NCBI GenBank assembly: GCA_016785225.1
Contig: JAFBJZ010000612.1
Location: 2,004,001-2,068,000 of the forward strand
Origin: Psettodes erumei
Taxonomy: Eukaryota > Chordata > Actinopteri > Pleuronectiformes > Psettodidae
Reading direction: 5' to 3'
Length of the DNA: 64,000 bases
Shown: positions 45,111 to 58,412 of the stretch, in pieces
Layout of the letters: each line of letters begins with the position of its first letter
Position numbering within the stretch: position 1 is the first letter of the stretch
Position numbers and translations under genes: made by a program
Notes under the pieces: model-generated
The model's database searches: none
The model's input: the letters and a program-made list of their open reading frames with translations, nothing else
What the model was told of the DNA's origin: nothing

Positions 45111-46446
45111 TTGCTACTAATGGCATCACTGTGACTATGTCTTTCATAAATATTTAGCAAAAATGTCGCCTTCTATAAAATATACTGCGGATGTCACGTT
45201 GAATCATGGAGGCACAAGTTCTTTAAACCTCACCTTCTAATCTTGTCTTGCGGCCTGTCACCACACCGCAGATGTCATCATTTCTTCTTCCTCTTTTTTT
45301 TTCTCATCAATAAGTCAGTCAGCTGTTTATGTAGTGAGCATCTCCCGGCTCCTTGGTGGCAGTGCCTCTGTCACACTGCCATGTCCTCATCTGTCTGCTA
45401 ACGTCACACGGAGTGGCTCTGACGCTGCAGCAGAGTCAGACTAATAAGATAGTGCTGGAAAAAAATCATTTGAAAACATGTTGGAAAGGTGTGATTCTGA
45501 GCCCAGGCCTCTCACCATCAGCACTTTCTCTTTCATCATACTGAGCACAGCAGGAAACAGTAGAAAAATTGGAAACAGTGATGAAGTCAGAAGTACAATG
45601 AAAAGACCTTGAGGCCAAAACTTGGCGCTTGTGCACATTACTAAAGTTTATATGAATCCATCAGTACAGACACCTGAGCGCACAACAATGCAGCCCCACA
45701 GAAACACATTTCTATTTAAACTCCAGGTAAGAACAAGCCTGGTTGCAGTTTAGCCTTGCATTTAATATTCCGACATGCAGCTCAGCCCCTTTTAATTGTC
45801 TGTTTGGTTGAAATTGTCATGGTGTACATGTGAAATACAGCAGGAGGAGTAAGGAAACAATAATAGTGGTGCTGATTGCTGTTGAATATTGAGCTCTAAG
45901 GTGAATCCAGTCACATTAAAAGCATCAATATTTGTATACGTTTATTGTTCCAACAGCAGCTTCAGCTGTTCAGACTCTTCTAACTCCTAACAGATGGTTA
46001 ATGTTTGTTGTATGTGTATTCTTAACTTCTTTCCTGAGACCATGCAAATACATACAACTACAAAACAATCTTCTCATCCGACTCTCGGCAACAAAGTGAA
46101 CTCCTCCTTTCTGCAGACTTTGTCTATCATCTGGTCACATAATTATATATTTAACCAGAAATATATGTAGAATATATATCTCAATAAGGGAGAGCAATAT
46201 ATTTGTCGCCAACCTTCAGATTTGTAATAATACTATATTTTCACAAACATCTGTCCACCCCTCATATCCTTTATAAGAGTGGTACAATATTTGAGTCGGC
46301 CTGAAAAGGGGAGGCGAGCTGTTAACCTTCGCGGTCGTACATAAAACTGAATCGGCGTAACCTGCATCACCGAGAGCAGCTCTGCAGCGATTCTCTGCTG
46401 ACAGGATCTGAGCGCGATCCTTGGCCTCCCTCTGCCCCTCCTCTCG

Positions 46447-46479
<33 letters not shown>

Positions 46480-47580
46480 ACAAAAGAGCATAACGGCCAG
46501 CCTTCGCGTGGCACACCAGGGCCCCCTTCCCTCTCTCACACACACTGACCCCATCCACCATGATTCATCTCCCTGGCAGTGTGAAGTGTAAAGGAGATTA
46601 TTACCAGTGAAGGGCTCAGCCCCCCTGAAGATCTACTGCTCTCCCGTCTGCCCTGCAGAGGAAATGGGAAAATATTGCTAATGTTTACAGGCCCGTGTGT
46701 GTGTGTGGGTCCGTTATGTGATATAGTAATGCCTGAATCCTGACCAGCATGGCTAAGCAGCTCCCAGGCTTGTTTACCAGCCAGAAATGTGCTGACATCA
46801 GGGGGTTGGTGTGCAAATGTTTCTGTATGCATACGTTTGCAGAAGCACCCGGGGTGTGTGTGTTTGTGTGCGTGCGTGCGTGGCTACTGGCGTGTCATCA
46901 TGTGTACATTTATTTTTGCAGATCAATAAATCCGGGAGCCAGCTGTTTGGTTTGGTTTGTGTTTCCCTCTTCTTCTTTCTCTGTTTGTTGTTTGTCACTT
47001 CTTCCATTCTGACCAAAACAAGACAGAAGCCTTTGAAACATACATGGAAAGCCATCATTCTTTCTTAATGAGTTGTAGGATAGGAGCATCTTTATCAAGC
47101 CTGCACTCAGCTCACCGTCCTCCTTAAACAAGCTTGAAGATACTCAGGAGCAGTTGATTGCAGTGTGTGGAGCCCTCTCTCTGAGGGCATTAATGTCACA
47201 ACCAGATCTGCATGAATTCTTAAAGACCAAATCTGATGCAACTGAAGCACCAAAGCAGTCACCCTCCTGATGAAATCGTATTGAATGCAGAAATGAATAA
47301 TACATTCCCTCATTATTACAGTTCTCACAGCTGGTTTTGGATTTTGTTGTTGTAGATGTGCGTCAAAGTAACCACGTATCAAAATGTGAAGAACAGAAGT
47401 TTGAAACTATTTCTAAGAGACTGCAGCCATGCCTTTGAGGCTACGCTAATGGGAGTCCCACCATCGCGTTAATTTACAGTTCAGCACTGGATTTCACGTC
47501 TTGCGTGTGATCGGGTTTTATCAGGCTTCCCCACAGTTGCTGCTTTTACATTCTTCCATTTGCTCTGTGATGCAGGCTGA
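45110..47580. other. non-coding stretch, no gene recognised
   Basis: Only a CA microsatellite (46447-46474) and GT-rich short tracts near 46690 and 46855 are evident. Confidence 0.6.
46447..46474. repeat. (AC)14 microsatellite
   Basis: Perfect AC repeat. Antisense frames across it are artefacts of the repeat. Confidence 0.95.
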
Positions 47581-47689
47581 CGGTGAGCTACACACACAGA
47601 TTTGTAGACCTAGAGTTGTTCTTTCATAGAGTTGCAGTCAAAGAACACCACGGGGAGTCTGTCTTGAACTTCCCTAATGTTGTCTTCAT

Positions 47690-47890
47690 TCTCCACTGGC
47701 ATCAGCAACAGGTAGGGGGGAATATACAGATACAAATGCCAGAAAAGTCACATCTCATGGGGGTGCTGGAGGGGAAGTTAGATGATCGTCAGAGCCAGTT
47801 GGATTCATCCTTTGGGAAACACAAATGTCTGCAGTGTTTGTGTTGAGTCCACCCAGTAGCGTACAGAAGATATTTCAGTCCAAATGCGAA
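47690..47890 (+). repeat. dispersed repeat, copy C (3' part)
   Basis: Carries ggattcatcctttgggaaacacaaatgtctgcag and, further on, agatatttcagtccaaa. This matches the 3' portion of the family seen at 25245-25545 and 27795-27995 and of the common teleost repeat it resembles. Confidence 0.55.
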
Positions 47891-50800
47891 AATGTTACTT
47901 GCTGCAGCCACGTGTAAGCTTCAGGTGCATGTAAAACTTTTTCGACCGCCAGCTTTCGGTAACGCACAGATCCTCGCTCCGTTATATGGCCACGCTGTGA
48001 GTGTTTGACTGCGGCGGGCCGATGAAAGCGGAGCTGACCTCGGCTGTCTGCTGCAGACACACGGGTCAGGCAGGTTAGCAGAAAAGATGGCGCACCTGGC
48101 GGCAGAAGGTCGAACGTCAACCCTTTCATCTCCTGCCCTCCCTCTGCAAGACTCCAGCATCGCTTCATAAAAGTTAGCTGGAATCCTCTGCGTACCTGAG
48201 GCTCTCTTGGCTGGGTTTAACATTACCCTTCAATATGAAATCAGCTTGTAGCCACATTTTGTTTATAAAGCACCGTAATGCAACTGCAGCTCAAAGTACA
48301 TTAGAGGGCTATAAAACAATGAAGCAGCAAACAACACTGGCATCAGAAACGTGTTATACAGCAGTGCTTACAGTACTTTATGAGAACAATAAATTTAATA
48401 AAAAGAAACACGACTACATCATAAGACAAAATGAAATATACAGTGTACATACAAACGAGCACTTTATGGTCTAAAGCTCCGTTCACAGGAGAGAAACTCA
48501 AACTCTTTGCACAGAGAAATGAAAAGAGCTAATTTGAGCCTTTGAAATTGCTCTTTGGGAGAAAATGTTAGACATATGAGGCATTTTAATAGACAGAGTT
48601 TCAGCTCAGCATGCTCCTTGTTTCAGGCACATAAATGCTAAATGTTCTCAGCAGATTTGGAGAAAGCCCTGAGAGGATGAGGTACACATTCAGGTCCGAC
48701 AGACTTAAACTAAAAGCTTGTGTGATACGTGGTGGAGAGAGAGGCCATTAGGAGCTGCGGACATGGGGGGGGGGGGTCTTTAATTGAATTGAATTATGAA
48801 TGCTGAAAATAACAAGAAGCCAACATAGGCTGGGAAGGATAGCTCTAAATGAGCTGCAGTCCATGTGTGGTTTCAGGAGGAAAACCAATTAAGTGGAAAA
48901 TACAGTAATCCAGCCCATTCATAAGAAGCATTATGAGTTTTCATAGAAACCTGCAAACCTTTGAAAATATCTCTCGGCAGTGATGCTGCTGATGTGATCA
49001 GCTGCAGTAACAACCCAGATGTTGTTTTTTTAATTTGGTCATACATTTTGCTTGAGTGTGTTTGCTGTCGCTGAGTCTCTGCAGCGGCAGGTGGATCAGT
49101 CTGTGGGATTCTTATCATTATGGGAGAAAGTGCAAGGAAAAGTTGGATGATGTCAGCATTCGTTTGGGAGCCAAGTCAGCACATATAAATTATTGCTGGC
49201 AAGTCTGAAGGCTGCGCTTTAAACAAGTATTTGAGTTTCAAATCGCAGCAGCCGAACTTTGATATTCTTTGGGGGACAGGAAGTGGAAGTGAAGGAGTGT
49301 GAACAGGTGCTGGTATCAGCATCAGCCGAGTCCAGCAGTCAGGCATATGGGTTATGTTTCCATTTTGATCGCTGAGAGTTAGTGTGGTAATATAGAAAAA
49401 AGTAAGAGTCATTGTTGGAGAAGGAAACAGAAGGGCCAGGATGTGACTATTTTTTTTGCAACCAGCATGCACCACTGCAAAGCCAAGAACATACCAACGT
49501 TGAAAAGTTTCAGCCGAGAATATTTGTTCACTGTTGCAGCAGCCCTGGTACAAGCTGTACAAGTGGTCCAAGAATGGATCCCTGTGTGACCCCACGCTTG
49601 GAACAACATATTTATCAGAATTAGTCATCAAGTTGGATGTTGTAAATATTTGCCTTTTGCACAAGTGGAGCTTGGCATTTGCACTGGGGATTGTGCTCTT
49701 TTTAATTCACGAAGAACATTTTGTAATCGTATGCGATTGCTCTTTGTTTTATTGTGAGTGTATAAACCGTGGCAAAGCTGCAGGTTGAAGATGATCACAC
49801 TGAGAGTGATTTGTGCATCAAGGGGAGCTCTGCCAGGACGACGTGGCGCAGCTGTTTGCTGTTTTTCTACCGCTTGTTTACTCTGAGTTTCTGTTTCATT
49901 TCAAAGGTTACCTGTAGCATCAATAATTCTGGACTCAGTAGACTTCCTCTCGCTTCATGCTTCAAAGAACCAGAAGCTTTCCTTTTTGAAGAATGGCACA
50001 GTATTGCCCGACGCACGGTTCATGGGGTGTCTGACAGCAGAGCATGGAGGACTGGAGTGAAGAGACCTCAAGCGCCTGTCTGCATCTGATGCCACAAAGC
50101 AGTCCTCATTGAAACTAACATTTCTCTATGTGAGGTTGTAAATACATAATCCTTGGATACATTTATATAAATTAAAATGTTGCCTGTTTGTAATTAGTGC
50201 TCCATCCCTGTAATACCCCCCTCATGTATCATCATGTCTTATATCTAATTAGAAAAGAGGCATAATAGGCTATTAGAGGAACACTCCCCAACCGTAACTG
50301 CCTGAGTTATAAGCCATCAAAGCCCTACTGTGCACTTCAAAAAGGGTGTTAGTTCCACAAAACAACACTCACCGCGCCTTGTGTCAACGCTAACCTTTTA
50401 GCAGAAACACGCTCTGTGTCAAATTGTCATAACGTTCCGCAGCAAGGCTATTTTTACTCACTTCTATTTTAAGAAAGACCAGAGGGGGTGGTGAGAAAAT
50501 AGAAAAAGAAATGGGAATTGTTCGCTTTTATGTTTTTTTCCCACTTTTTACTCTCAATCTGACATTGTCTGCGCTACCCATTTAAAAAACAGCGATTTGC
50601 AACATAGCCTGCTTGAGCCACTTTACATCTGTTCTAACACACTGAGGTGAAAGCAATGTCAAAAAGCATCCTTTTTATATGATCTTCGTTTGTCACTGTG
50701 TTGATACTTCGTTGAAGGAGTCGTTTCCCTCTTTGCTCTCCATCCCCCTGCACAACAGTAATTCACCTCACTGCCACATTACTGATAATAAACCCTGAAG

Positions 50801-53228
50801 GCAGTTAAATTGTCGATCAAGGCCCCTGAAAGCATTGTTTTGAGTATTACTTTATAACATTAAATGTGAAATATTAAATAAGCTGCAGCTAGTGTTAAAT
50901 TTGACTAAAACATCATTAATAGTTTCCTGCTCTACTCTGCAAGCTAATCTGCTTCATCAGGCCTGTGTGGGGCCGGTCTGATCACATGTGGACCATGAAC
51001 ACTGATCATCTCACAGAATCATGTGGTATAACTTGTTTTCCATCAGAGCAGCGCCCACTTTAAATCAGTGAGGAGTGCACACAGACAAAAAAAACACCAA
51101 ACTTCCAAGTTTGGCAGAAAGTGTTGAGTTCAAAACAAGTTGATTGAGAAGATAGTTTTTAATGCCTTCAGGCTGAGAAACCCAATCTAATCCATTTGCT
51201 GAAGTGCTTCTCAACCGTGTTTTCTATTTAAAAACCTGTCTGATCGTCTGCTCGCGTTTCCTGCCCCGTCTGATTTCCACACTCCACAGATCTCAACAAT
51301 TACCTTGACGAGTACAATGTTGTTATTACTGCTACGAAAGCTTCCAAAAATAAAACCCACGTAGCAGTAAACTGGAATCATCCTTTAATCCTGGCACTGA
51401 TAGTACCCAGAAGTGCAGAGTAATACAAGGCAAGATGTTATAATCCTCGATGAGAACATAATACTTTTGTATGCAAAGTTGCAACTTGGAGCAAATGAGG
51501 AGAAAGGAGCCCTCCTCCTGCTTCAGGTCACGCACTCAGGGCTGCTGTGTGTTTGCGAGGATGATGCCGCAGGAAACAGTATGGTTGACTGAGTCATCAA
51601 ACACACCCTCACGTGCACATTTAAATCCCGCCAATACTAAAACTAATAATACCTCTTTATAATCACTGGCCGTGCCCCGCACTAAATTAACATCAGGTCC
51701 ACTGAGAGCCCCCTTTCCAGCTGCTGTGGACAGAGTGCAGCTGGACACAGTCATTTTCTTCCTTCTAACACTGACCCTGGGTCAGCCTTGTGTAATGTCC
51801 ACTCTCCTGCCATTACAACTCCATTATGCTGTCCTTTTATTGCCCATTCAGCACCTTGGCCAGCACCGTGGCGGCCTGTAAAGGATACCAGCTCTCTATC
51901 TCATTCTCCGTCTGGCTCTTTTTTTCCTTTTCTTTTTTTCTGCCATTCTCTCACAGTCTCTTGATTCTACTTTCTTTCCGCTGCTCGCTCGCTCAGTGTC
52001 ACTCTCCTCCAGTTTACTCGCTAATGCTGATTGCCTTTGTAATGCACTGAAAAGGTCCTGGGTGGATATTCAGAGCGAATTGCTACATGTTGTGTTTCCA
52101 AATTAACTGGACTGGGGAGGCAGGCTCAGGCCTCCACGGTTCGTGGAGGAAATAATGATGGAGGTTGCTAATGGGCGTCTCTGTTAGGCTGTTACAGCAC
52201 AGAAATACCGTAGCTGAGGCATGATAGTATAATGTGTTCGCTACGGTGTGATGAAGCCCCTGGGTGTAAACTCACCTGCAAGTTAAACTGCCTCTTCAGT
52301 ACCATCTGGATGCTTTTCCAATGATGGATCAGGGTCCGTATTTATCAAGTGTCTCAGAAGGAAATCACTCCAGACTAGGCAATGTCAGTGATACACTTTT
52401 CATCCCATTTTAGGGCGAGTAGTAAGAGGATTTTATCAACTTCTAAGTCTCTCCTGTCTCTGCTGGTGTTCAGGAACACTCCAGAGGGGAAGAGATTGTC
52501 TTCCAGCAGAGACAGTTGGAGAATGCTTGTGGATCTTGGTTTGGACAAAAACTGAGTATTTGAGACGGACGACGTGATAGTAAAAGGGAAAATGCAGGTG
52601 TGCGACAGTTCGATTGTGGTCATCACAAATCTGAGTGTGCTTATGCACATCATAAAGATGACGTGCATGGCAAAGGCTCCTCTGTGACAGAACACATGTT
52701 CCCCTGGCTGGACGTCAGCTGCATAATGACCTAACTACAGCAGGTCAAGTATTTAAGAGATTATTTTTTATGGAATTTCAAATAATAGCTGGGGCGAGGG
52801 TGCACAGTAATAATTATATGTTTATATTATGGTGCATTTTCCAAGACTGTGTGATGTTACAGAAAAAAATATTTTGTACTCATGTGCATGTAGGGTGGAT
52901 ATTGTTAAAAGGAAGTGTGAAACTGATTGAATGAGGCTGATTTCACACACCCGAGTCACATTATTTATTTTATTTTACTTAACAGATGACACTTTTCCAA
53001 GCCATGAGTGACTTTGCTGACAGTCTGCTATATATACAGTAACTGATGGCATTTTTGTAAATATCATTTATTTCTGGTGTCATATTTTCACCTTGGTCGG
53101 TTGTGTGCCTTGACAGTAGATTGTATGTAGCACATAATAAAATGGTGCTTATTGTCTGAATTTTAGTCCTAATATTTCAACCCACAACTGTCAGAAAACA
53201 ACACCTCATCATAATTTCTACTTTGCAG
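47891..53228. other. non-coding stretch, no gene recognised
   Basis: Contains a G12 run (48765-48776) and AT-rich, non-repetitive sequence, notably about 50750-51000, which could be conserved non-coding DNA. A 162-codon antisense frame at 49176-49664 shows no recognisable family. Confidence 0.55.
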
Positions 53229-53277
53229 CTCTGAGTGTTCCACTCTCTCCGAGGAGTAGTCCTTCTCCTTGCTGCCG
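53229..53277 (+). other. exon-like segment with good splice sites (unassigned)
   Basis: The acceptor-like ttctactttgcag is followed 49 nt later by a consensus donor, cg|gtaagt. One frame is open (SVPLSPRSSPSPCC) and two carry stops. It might pair with the acceptor at 53600. No gene assignment is possible. Confidence 0.2.
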
Positions 53278-53600
53278 GTAAGTATAGGACACTTCATAAA
53301 TAACCATCTGAGCTAAGAGTGTTGTTGGTCTTTGGTCAACTTTCAACGCCATTTGTTGGAGGGACTCAGAGATGCCTGATAAATACAGACTCAGGCTGGA
53401 CTTTCTGAATCTCTCGTGGGTTTTGGGGTTTTTTTTAGCAATTTGAGCTGAAGGCAGCTGCTGAATGTCAAATAATGCAAATGCCAAGCGCAGTGTGTTG
53501 TTTTTAGGCTTTGAACACTGTTGACATAGTAAAAATAGGTGTTGCATTATTTTCATATTGATAAAAGGTTTGTTCTTTGTCTCTTCTTCTCTTGTTTCAG

Positions 53601-53705
53601 GTTACAAATGATGCTGAAAAGGATATGAAGAATTCTGAACACGAGCAACTGCAAGAGATCCCTAAAAGGCTTCCATCTGTGTGTTTGTGTGTCTGTATTT
53701 GAGAG
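53601..53705 (+). other. exon-like segment after a strong acceptor (unassigned)
   Basis: A very good acceptor, ttctttgtctcttcttctcttgtttcag, precedes 53601. The following frame (VTNDAEKDMKNSEHEQLQEI, then PKRLPSV) is hydrophilic and ends at a TGA near 53702, but it is not in phase with the open frame of 53229-53277. The pair could be non-coding exons of a lncRNA or 3'UTR exons. Confidence 0.2.
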
Positions 53706-56040
53706 GGTGTTTTTTTTTAAGGTGAGAGGCAACATGTTTCAACTTTCATGTGCTTTTTAAAGCATAGCTGTTTCTGTCTGAGAAGAAGAAGACACCATCA
53801 GATTAACTGGGTCTTTTTATGCTCTCGCCCCACATTTAAACTGGATATGGGTCGGATTGGCTCTTTTTATAAGCCGCTCTCATTACATTTTGGGTCAGTC
53901 AACTTTTTACACTTGGATCCTTTTAAATAAATCATAAATGTCCCTGATCTGCTTCAGAGTGTTGGTGATCTGTTAATATCTGCAAGGTGTGTGAATTGTG
54001 CTTTACATATATATATATAATAATAAGCACAGGCCTCTTGTATAATGTGTTGTCACTGAGCGTCTCTCTTTAAATGAGTCAGACTTGGCAGCGGGCACCG
54101 GTGTGCCATGCTGCTACTAGTGAGGTGAGCGGGAAAAAAAGGGCAGGGCGGAAGGGGGCTGACTCTGCAGGGATGGGGGCCAGGAATAGAAGTGGTCAGA
54201 TGGGGCAGTATTGATCATCAGGAGGGGTCAAAAGATCGGCTGGTGGAGAGCGCAGATTGATCGTGCGTCAGAGCCATCGACGCAGTGCAGGAGACAAACA
54301 GTGCAGTCGCAGCGTGGACGGGTCGGTACGTGCCGGCTCCGTGAAACAGCGTGATGAAACCACGTGAGATGCTTGGTGACCAACAGTCTGATCAAGTTAG
54401 CTTGACGTGATCAGAGATTAGGTCACATAATAAATGTTTTACATTACAGCGACAGCTGAATAATGATTGGCACGACACAGTTTTTTTCACTTCAATCTTT
54501 TTTTATTTGCTTGAAATTTTGGGAGAAATAAGCATCTTTCTTTTTACAGTGTAAGATTTTTACTAACCCATTCCATTCTGCATTCTGCTTTCGATCTGAA
54601 ACTTCCTGCGCATTGAGCTTGCAGGTCAAGTTCGATCCTCCACCCGCTCGCATTTTCACTGTCACGATCAGCATTATTCAACAATTCAAAAACGTAATCA
54701 TTAATCAGCATTAACGCTCCTGGACTTTCTATGATGATGTACAGTGTCACCCCTTCATTAGACCTTTCAGGTGGATCTCTGCTTTAATGCCGTGGCTCTG
54801 CGGTCTGTGAAGAACTGACACGCAGAGAGAGAAGCTGACAGCTTGCACTTCTCTGTTTGCGCTGCAGTTTTCCCATCTGCGATCTCTCCATCTTCTCTTC
54901 CATCTCCCCTCTCGCTCTCAGAGTTTCAGAGGCCCAGAGCAGTTGAAACTTGAGTGGACATCTTTGCTTTTTCGTTATTTAGTGCCTGAAGACTCTGACA
55001 GAGGGCAGCGATCCCGCTGTCCTCCTCTGACAGGTCTCGCACTCGTCTCTCAGCGGCCTTTGTCTCCCCCATTCCCTCCCTCGTTCCTTTTGGAAAAGCC
55101 AGAGAGAGCTGGCTTGATTTTGCTCCCTATCAACTCTGACCTCCCTTTATCGTCGCGTTCACATTCTTAAAGGTACTCTCAGCTTTATAATTGTCCTGTC
55201 TTTGTCCCAGTGTCTCAGTCGGTGTTGAAAAAGTGATTTTCTGGCTTTAGGCTGATCCTTTCCAATGTTGTGTTTTACAAGGCTGTGCCCCTGATCTCTG
55301 CTGTAAAATAGGCTTTGAGTCATTTAATACTTTATACAACTAGAATCACAGATTTGAGTTTTACTTTCTGGCTTTCGGATTTGAAACATTTATGACTAAT
55401 AAAACTGTTAAGTTATAATCTTCAGCAAACTGCATTTTTAGTTACGTAATTATTGCTGTTTCATATATTTGATATTAAGACACAAAAAGATAGCACAAAC
55501 ATAAGAGGCAAAATAATACAAAACAAATAATTTTTTTAGAGAGAGGCACTGGAGCCAACCAAGGCCCATGCACAGAGAAAAGAAAAGAAAGACATGGGGG
55601 AGGAAATGTGCAGAAAAACAAGGCGCCACACTTATCTGTAAGGTGGGGAGCAGCGACATCTCCTCCCTGTATCGTACCCTACATCATGAGGAAAAAACCA
55701 TCTGTCAAAGCCTGAAACAAGAATCAACGAATCAATCTGTCAAGCTCTTGATGTTCTGACCAGGACAAATGTGAAGAGGCCCACGTGTGCGGCTGCCCTT
55801 GAGACATTTCTCTCAGCAGTGCTGCAGCAAAGCCAAACAAAGGACGATGAGCGAGACACTGGTGAGGGCTGGCGCAGTCTGTAAAGGGTCACGCGGTGTC
55901 ACGGATCTCAACCCATTCAAACGCATACTACTTTACTGCAGAAAACTGCACGCTGTAACGCAGCAGCCTCCTGTACGGCCAACAGAAACAGCTGAGGAAT
56001 GTCTGCAGCTCTTTGAAGAGAAGCAACAGCGATGTAGAGA
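53706..56040. other. non-coding stretch, no gene recognised
   Basis: A short TA tract at 54008-54018. A GC-richer patch at about 54090-54360 (gcgggcaccggtgtg, catcgacgcagtgcagg) has no exon signals I can support. Confidence 0.55.
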
Positions 56041-56045
56041 CTTGT

Positions 56046-56545
56046 TTAAAGGGATAGTTTAGGTTATTTAAAAGCAGGTTGTCTGAGGTACTGATGTAGA
56101 GTCACTACATTATCTGCAGTAGATTTGTGTTGGTGCTCCCCTGCTTTAACACAGATGCTGAATCATCAACTGGCATTCACGGGGTCAGTGAAAAATGTAT
56201 TTTAACCACCTAAAGCAACACCTACCTAAAAATCAAATATCAGTTTAAATTTGCACTATATTAAGAATGGTTTTATCACTTTATATTGCCGTCAATCAGC
56301 TGTTTCCTTCAGCGCTGCATTCTCTCAACCTCTGAACTGCCAGATTTCTCCACATAAGCACACTTATACTGTGCAATGTATCAGTTGTTTGGGTCTGAAC
56401 AGCTGATCTGCTGCATCATGCTACGTAGTCCTACGACTGACAAAATGTAGTGCTGAAGGAAACGGCTGTTTGATGGCAAGAATAACCAAATTACAGTTCA
56501 ACGTTCATTTTTAAAAAAAAAAAAACTGATTGATGGCGATAGAAC
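56046..56545. repeat. degenerate foldback element beginning TTAAAGGGATAG
   Basis: Starts TTTAAAGGGATAGTTTAGG followed by gaggtactgatgtagagtca, like a widespread teleost repeat. Internal inverted arms at 56286-56321 and 56444-56479 match at 31 of 36 positions, centred on GTTTCCTTCAGC. No coding capacity. The right boundary is uncertain. Confidence 0.5.
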
Positions 56546-57060
56546 AATGTGGCATATGAACATTTTCCTTTCAAAACTGTGTTCACAGTGTAGTTTAAAT
56601 AGCTACGACCAAGCTCCTTCAGGGAAATGGGCCTAATGATTTAACATTCAAGCCCGTTTGGGTCAGACGGACTTTGGAAGACTGTACGAGATCAAAACAT
56701 GAAGCTTGATCCTTTTGCTGTGAAGTCAACTCCTTTGGGAGTCTAAGCTCAGGCTCCGAGGAGTCAAGACCCAAACAAGGTTCAAATCCTCATTTTGAGA
56801 TTAAAAATTAAACCTCACATTCTCATGTCTCAAGTCTCTACCTGTTTGACACAGTTGTAAACATGCAGGTGTTTTATGTTGTGGGATTCACCTGTTTGTT
56901 GCTTGGTTTGATGAGTTTTATGTTACACAACAGGGCGCCCTTGATATGTTGGTGAGCAGATTCACTGTCTCGGACGCACAACTGCACAGAATCCCAGGGA
57001 CTGGGCACAGATTTACACTTTGCTTTTCCTGTGGTCCAAAACGATCACCCATTCTCTCAG

Positions 57061-57087
57061 ATGAATGACTTCGAAGAGAAAGAAGAG
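57061..57087 (+). other. 27-nt exon-like segment starting with ATG (unassigned)
   Basis: ATG at 57061, directly after ctctcag, opens MNDFEEKEE and ends at a good donor, gag|gtaagg (57088), in phase 0. A CpG-richer stretch (57240-57390) follows. Septin 9 genes use several very short alternative first exons, and SEPT9 follows SEC14L1 in human, so this is a conceivable but unproven septin-type first exon. Confidence 0.18.
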
Positions 57088-58382
57088 GTAAGGTGCTTTC
57101 AGTCCCTTTTATCCCCGGAGTTTCATTCCGGCTGATTTCTCGCGACTTGGTTTAACCATCAAACGGTGTTTTCATGTGGTCTCCAGCTCTTTGTGCGCTT
57201 TGTGTGCCTGCGCAGACATGAAATATTAACCGTGTGTCTGTGCCTCCCTCCTGGAGCAGCGACAGCGTACCTGGGCCTCGCGGTGCTTTTCAGCCTGCTG
57301 GAGATTAAAGGGGCCGAGACAGAAATCACGTCATAGAGCTACGGAGTCGATGAACGCACCTCCTCTCCTCTGGGCCTTCTTCACCGAAGGTACGCCACTT
57401 TTACAGGTTAGGGACGCTGTGTGCTCATATGCAGGTGAATGTGTATTAGTGCTGGCAGCAGTTGAGAATCCCCCGAGGTATGGTGCAGGATTCCTTGTAG
57501 GAGCTTCTGATTTTGTGCAGCGTTTTATCTGCATGGGGCCGATTCTGTCCTCTCCTTGCCTGTCTCCTGGTGGTCTCCTCCTTCACCCCTGTCGAGCCGC
57601 CATGCTGCTGTTTACCTCCTCATAAAGCAAGTGGAACGGGTTTCACAGAGTGATATGCAAAGTGATCAGCAGAATTACAATTAGGAAATACCACTGGGAG
57701 AGGGTTTTTTTCATCTTTTAATATTGATTTTTATGATTCATCATGTATGCATCAATAAAAGTCTCTTTTGGATGGACAATATTTTTTTCCGCTTCCCAGT
57801 ATCATGAGAAAATTCATGCATATTGGATTCTGCACCTCATGATTTGCCAGAGCAAACATTAAGTGTTATAATATCAAAGTTAAAAGGGTTTTTTTTTGCA
57901 AATTAACTATTGAATCTTAAATCAGTTACAAGTACTCAAAACCTTTACTGTGTCATTCCAAATTGTGTTGCACAACCTGTTTGCAGTCATCTATTTTGAC
58001 GTGTCCTGGCGTCAGTGTGTGAACACTCTTTTTTGCTACTACAAGAATTAAATGTCGACAGTAAAAAATGTCATTAGTAAAGAGTTGGACAGGGTTTTAC
58101 TGGCAAATTAAATCTTGAATTCACAGTATTTTTGTCCAAGTTTAATATTTAAACCTGCTCATTCATTTGTTTTTATCTTGGTTTCTTTCGCTGTGATTGT
58201 CCTAGTGTGCACTCATCTTCAAAGTACATAACAAGATGCCTTCAGAAAGAGACTTCTTTGCTTGTTCATTTATGTGAAGGTCAGTCTGAGGCCCAGTTAA
58301 GTGGAAAAAAGACAAGAAGAGATTCTTAGAGGTCTCTTAGGGGATAGGTACACATGAGAGATGACCAAAGGATTTTAATGAG

Positions 58383-58412
58383 TCTGTGAGCTACCTGTGT
58401 GTAGCTCACAGA
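58383..58412. repeat. perfect 12-bp inverted repeat, 6-nt loop
   Basis: TCTGTGAGCTAC, loop ctgtgt, then GTAGCTCACAGA. It has no T run after it and no gene nearby. Confidence 0.9.

Noticed and set aside
49176..49664. 162-codon antisense open frame
   Set aside because: No recognisable family and no splice or promoter context; other frames of similar length overlap it.
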